From Oscillospiraceae bacterium (lineage in GTDB: Bacteria; Bacillota; Clostridia; Oscillospirales; SIG627): a stretch of DNA of 64,000 bases. Positions 61,787 through 64,000 of this stretch are shown piece by piece (position 1 is the first letter of the stretch; every line of letters begins with the position of its first letter). Made by a program: the position numbers and the translations under genes. The stretch spans positions 1 through 64,000 of the forward strand of contig SVTV01000003.1 in assembly GCA_015063605.1 (NCBI GenBank), read 5' to 3'. The notes below the pieces were generated by a model, which saw only the letters and a list, made by a program, of their open reading frames with translations, was not told the origin of the DNA and made no database searches.

Positions 61787-62253
61787 TAGCGGTAAGAAAT
61801 GCACGCAGTGAGGATATCCCCTTTGTGTATAAAACGGAGATCGAATGTTTTCACGATCCGTGGAGCGAAAAAAGTCTGAACGATCTTCTTGAAAGCGAAA
61901 ACGCCTGTTTTCTCTGTGCCGCGGCAGTAAATGATGACGGAACCGAGGAGCTTATCGGATACGGATCGTTCTATTACACTCTTGATGAGGCTTTCATAAA
62001 CAATATTGCCGTTTCACCTCTTCACAGAAGATGCGGAGCGGGAAGCGCCGTTGTAAAGGGTCTTATAAGTGAGGCACGCAAAAGAAATATCACAGCTGTC
62101 CATCTCGAGGTAAGGGAATCGAATACACCCGCTATAGGACTTTATTCCTCTCTCGGCTTTTCCGTTATGGGAACAAGAAAGAATTTCTACCCTCCATACG
62201 GTGATATGCCCCGTGAAAATGCGCTTCTCATGAGCATATTCTTGACAGAATGA
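61783..62253 (+). CDS. rimI: ribosomal-protein-alanine N-acetyltransferase
   Basis: 156 residues with GTG start at 61783, overlapping the upstream stop. GNAT fold: INNIAVSPLHRRCGAGSAVV (acetyl-CoA loop), HLEVRESNTPAIGLYSSLGF. Acetylates the N-terminus of ribosomal protein bS18. Next to tsaD, as in many Bacillota; the usual upstream partners tsaE and tsaB are not in this window. Confidence 0.92.
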   Translation: MIAVRNARSEDIPFVYKTEIECFHDPWSEKSLNDLLESENACFLCAAAVNDDGTEELIGYGSFYYTLDEAFINNIAVSPLHRRCGAGSAVVKGLISEARKRNITAVHLEVRESNTPAIGLYSSLGFSVMGTRKNFYPPYGDMPRENALLMSIFLTE

Positions 62254-62282
62254 AAAATCAGAAAGATACGGTTTTATAATAA

Positions 62283-63296
62283 ATGAGTAAGATAATACTT
62301 GCAATAGAAAGCTCCTGTGACGAGACATCCGCCGCCGTAGTAAAAGACGGCAGAACGGTTCTTTCCAATGTGGTACTCTCACAGATAGACATACATAAAA
62401 AATACGGCGGAGTAGTTCCCGAAATAGCATCGCGCGCCCATACGGAAGCCATATCACATCTGGCAAAGCAGGCTATCGAGCAATCGGGAGTAACATTTGA
62501 TGACATAGATGCCGTCGCCGCCACCTCCCTTCCGGGTCTTATCGGTGCACTCCTTGTGGGTGTAAGCTTTGCGAAAGCATTGGCATACTCTCTTTCCAAG
62601 CCCTTTGTTCCCGTAAATCACATCCGCGGCCATATTGCCGCAGGATACCTTGCCCATGAGGAATTGAAACCTCCGTTTTGCGCCGCAGTTCTTTCGGGCG
62701 GCCACACCTCTATAATAGGTGTAGACAACTATACATCCTTCAGAGTATTGGGATGTACAAGAGACGATGCGGCGGGTGAGGCATTTGACAAGACTGCACG
62801 CATCATTGGTATCCCTTATCCCGGAGGAAAGGAAATGGACGAACTTGCTGCAAGTGCCAAAGGATGCGGAAATTATGAATTCCCCTCTCCCATAGTCAAG
62901 GATTCTCCCTTTGAATTCTCCTTTTCGGGCTTGAAGACAGCAGTAATAAACAGAGTTCACAACGATGAGCAAAAGGGTATCGAAACAGACAGAGAAGCTC
63001 TCGCCTGTGCATTTACAAAAGCCGTAATATCGGGAATAACAACACGTCTTGAAAATGTGCTGAATGCTTATCCCGAATACACCTCTCTTCTTCTTTGCGG
63101 AGGTGTATCGGCAAATTCCCATATAAGAAAAGCCGCGGAAAAGCTTTGCAAAAAAAAGAAAATAAGCTTCTACGTTCCCCCGCTGTCACTTTGCGGCGAC
63201 AATGCAGCCATGATAGGATCTCAGGCATTTTATGAATTTGCAGAGGGAAACGTCGGTGGCTTGGATCACAATCCCATTCCCGACTCGGAAGTCTGA
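62283..63296 (+). CDS. tsaD: tRNA N6-threonylcarbamoyladenosine transferase TsaD
   Basis: 337 residues. ASKHA fold with IESSCDETSAAVV, metal ligands H113 and H117 (VNHIRGHIAAGYL), LSGGHTSII and LLLCGGVSANSHIR. Transfers threonylcarbamoyl to A37 of ANN-decoding tRNAs together with TsaB and TsaE. No strong ribosome site precedes ATG (only GATACGG-like bases), 29 bp after rimI. Confidence 0.97.
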   Translation: MSKIILAIESSCDETSAAVVKDGRTVLSNVVLSQIDIHKKYGGVVPEIASRAHTEAISHLAKQAIEQSGVTFDDIDAVAATSLPGLIGALLVGVSFAKALAYSLSKPFVPVNHIRGHIAAGYLAHEELKPPFCAAVLSGGHTSIIGVDNYTSFRVLGCTRDDAAGEAFDKTARIIGIPYPGGKEMDELAASAKGCGNYEFPSPIVKDSPFEFSFSGLKTAVINRVHNDEQKGIETDREALACAFTKAVISGITTRLENVLNAYPEYTSLLLCGGVSANSHIRKAAEKLCKKKKISFYVPPLSLCGDNAAMIGSQAFYEFAEGNVGGLDHNPIPDSEV

Positions 63297-63364
63297 CAAC
63301 AGTCGCAAGGATCTGCTTCCGATCGACCGCCCAACACGAATCTATACCGAAAGGATTGACATTT

Positions 63365-64000
63365 TTGAAACAGTTAAAGAAGGATCACTCCGAATCCTCA
63401 CACAGAAAAAAGCGCACCTCCTTGCCACACATCGATAACGGAGGGAAGAGTGCGGAAATAAAGAAGCAAGGCGTGAAGCTTTCGGATACGGAAAAAACCA
63501 TATCTCCGGCCGTTATAAAGCGTTTACCCAGATACTTCAGATACCTGGGAGAACTTATGAAAAACGGCATAGGAAAAATATCTTCCCGTGAGCTTTCCGA
63601 AAGAATGAATGTTACGGCAAGCCAGATCCGTCAGGATCTTAACTGCTTCGGCGGCTTCGGTCAGCAGGGCTACGGATATAATGTAGCTTTCCTTCATGAT
63701 TCAATATCGGAAATACTGGGAATAAAGAACAAATATTCCGCAGTGATAATCGGTGCGGGAAAATTGGGAAGCGCCCTTGCCAACCACAAGCTTTTTGAGA
63801 AAAGCGGGGTTACTGTAAAGTCTCTTTTCGATGTTGATGAAAAAATAATAGGAACCACAGTTGCGGGAGTTCCCGTGCGTTCCATGAGCGAGGCGGAAAT
63901 ATTCTGCAAGGAAAACAAAATAGATATTGCCGTCCTCACACTGCCCAAGGCGGCAACGCAAGAAACGGCAAATAAATTGGCATCTGTGGGTATATACGGA
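63365..64000 (+). CDS. rex: redox-sensing transcriptional repressor Rex (3' end outside window)
   Basis: 212 codons, still open at the window edge. Start chosen at TTG 63365, 9 nt after AAAGGA; an in-frame TTG at 63356 abuts that site. About 49 basic, low-complexity residues (KQLKKDHSESSHRKKRTS) precede the conserved winged helix VIKRLPRYFRYLGELM...SSRELSERMNVTASQIRQDL, and GQQGYGYNV, then the NAD(H) Rossmann domain VIIGAGKLGSALANH. Rex senses NADH/NAD+ and represses fermentation and respiration genes. The N-terminal extension is longer than usual; a shorter start at GTG 63473 lacks a convincing ribosome site. Confidence 0.9.
   Translation, partial: MKQLKKDHSESSHRKKRTSLPHIDNGGKSAEIKKQGVKLSDTEKTISPAVIKRLPRYFRYLGELMKNGIGKISSRELSERMNVTASQIRQDLNCFGGFGQQGYGYNVAFLHDSISEILGIKNKYSAVIIGAGKLGSALANHKLFEKSGVTVKSLFDVDEKIIGTTVAGVPVRSMSEAEIFCKENKIDIAVLTLPKAATQETANKLASVGIYG

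Overview
The window reads as a chromosomal segment of an anaerobic, spore-forming Gram-positive bacterium of the class Clostridia (Bacillota), probably an uncultured gut lineage. The basis is: a CIRCE-controlled hrcA-grpE-dnaK-dnaJ operon, dipicolinate synthase dpaAB (an endospore marker), tig-clpP-clpX, Rex, a RemB-like DUF370 protein, a VanRS-like two-component system, strong AAGGAG ribosome sites and sigma-A promoters with 17-bp spacers, and glycan-degrading enzymes. I saw no tRNA or rRNA gene, CRISPR array, transposase or integrase. The assignment below class level is open.

Layout. 1-120 is the start of a secreted protein behind a long, possibly switching leader RNA. 597-11626 (minus) is one probable operon from a promoter at 11711-11739: heparinase II/III-like lyase, GH78 rhamnosidase, HAD phosphatase, DUF1854 protein, ABC exporter, Gfo/Idh/MocA oxidoreductase and ComF. 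11884-17448 (plus) is the heat-shock operon plus a purine-type phosphoribosyltransferase. 17539-20349 holds two tandem MATE exporters. 20617-22075 is dpaAB behind a sigma-K-like promoter. 22082-26009 (minus) is response regulator, sensor kinase and membrane glycosyltransferase.

27102-30317 is a compositionally distinct AT-rich islet. It contains two paralogous Cro/CI-type regulators, each divergent from a gene or operon of unknown function (a small membrane protein; two zinc-ribbon proteins plus a polytopic membrane protein). A 60-bp terminator-like sequence is present twice as near-identical direct repeats, bracketing the inner 2.4 kb. This is the best candidate here for an undescribed system. 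30502-35998 follows with an ECF sigma/anti-sigma pair, BirA, an SLH-like polysaccharide deacetylase and a CapA lipoprotein with a long TEEPP repeat stalk. 36263-37882 encodes a sigma-factor-like protein fused to a winged helix and a large unknown domain.

37968-46886 (minus) looks like a long gene string: HtpG, two metal-dependent hydrolases, RemB-like protein, YfbR, a sugar isomerase-like protein, HAD phosphatase, UxuB-like SDR, Gfo/Idh/MocA and an HD hydrolase, probably serving catabolism of an unidentified sugar or sugar acid. 47122-50106 (plus) has an MBL hydrolase and a DUF234-type ATPase; 50260-51567 (minus) a lipoprotein. 51955-64000 (plus) is core housekeeping: tig, clpP, clpX, methyltransferase, thyA, folA, DUF1846, EEP hydrolase, dCMP deaminase, lipoprotein, LMW phosphatase, rimI, tsaD and rex (cut by the window end). 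HtpG and trigger factor both carry His/Cys-rich, metal-binding-looking segments, which is unusual for two chaperones of one genome.
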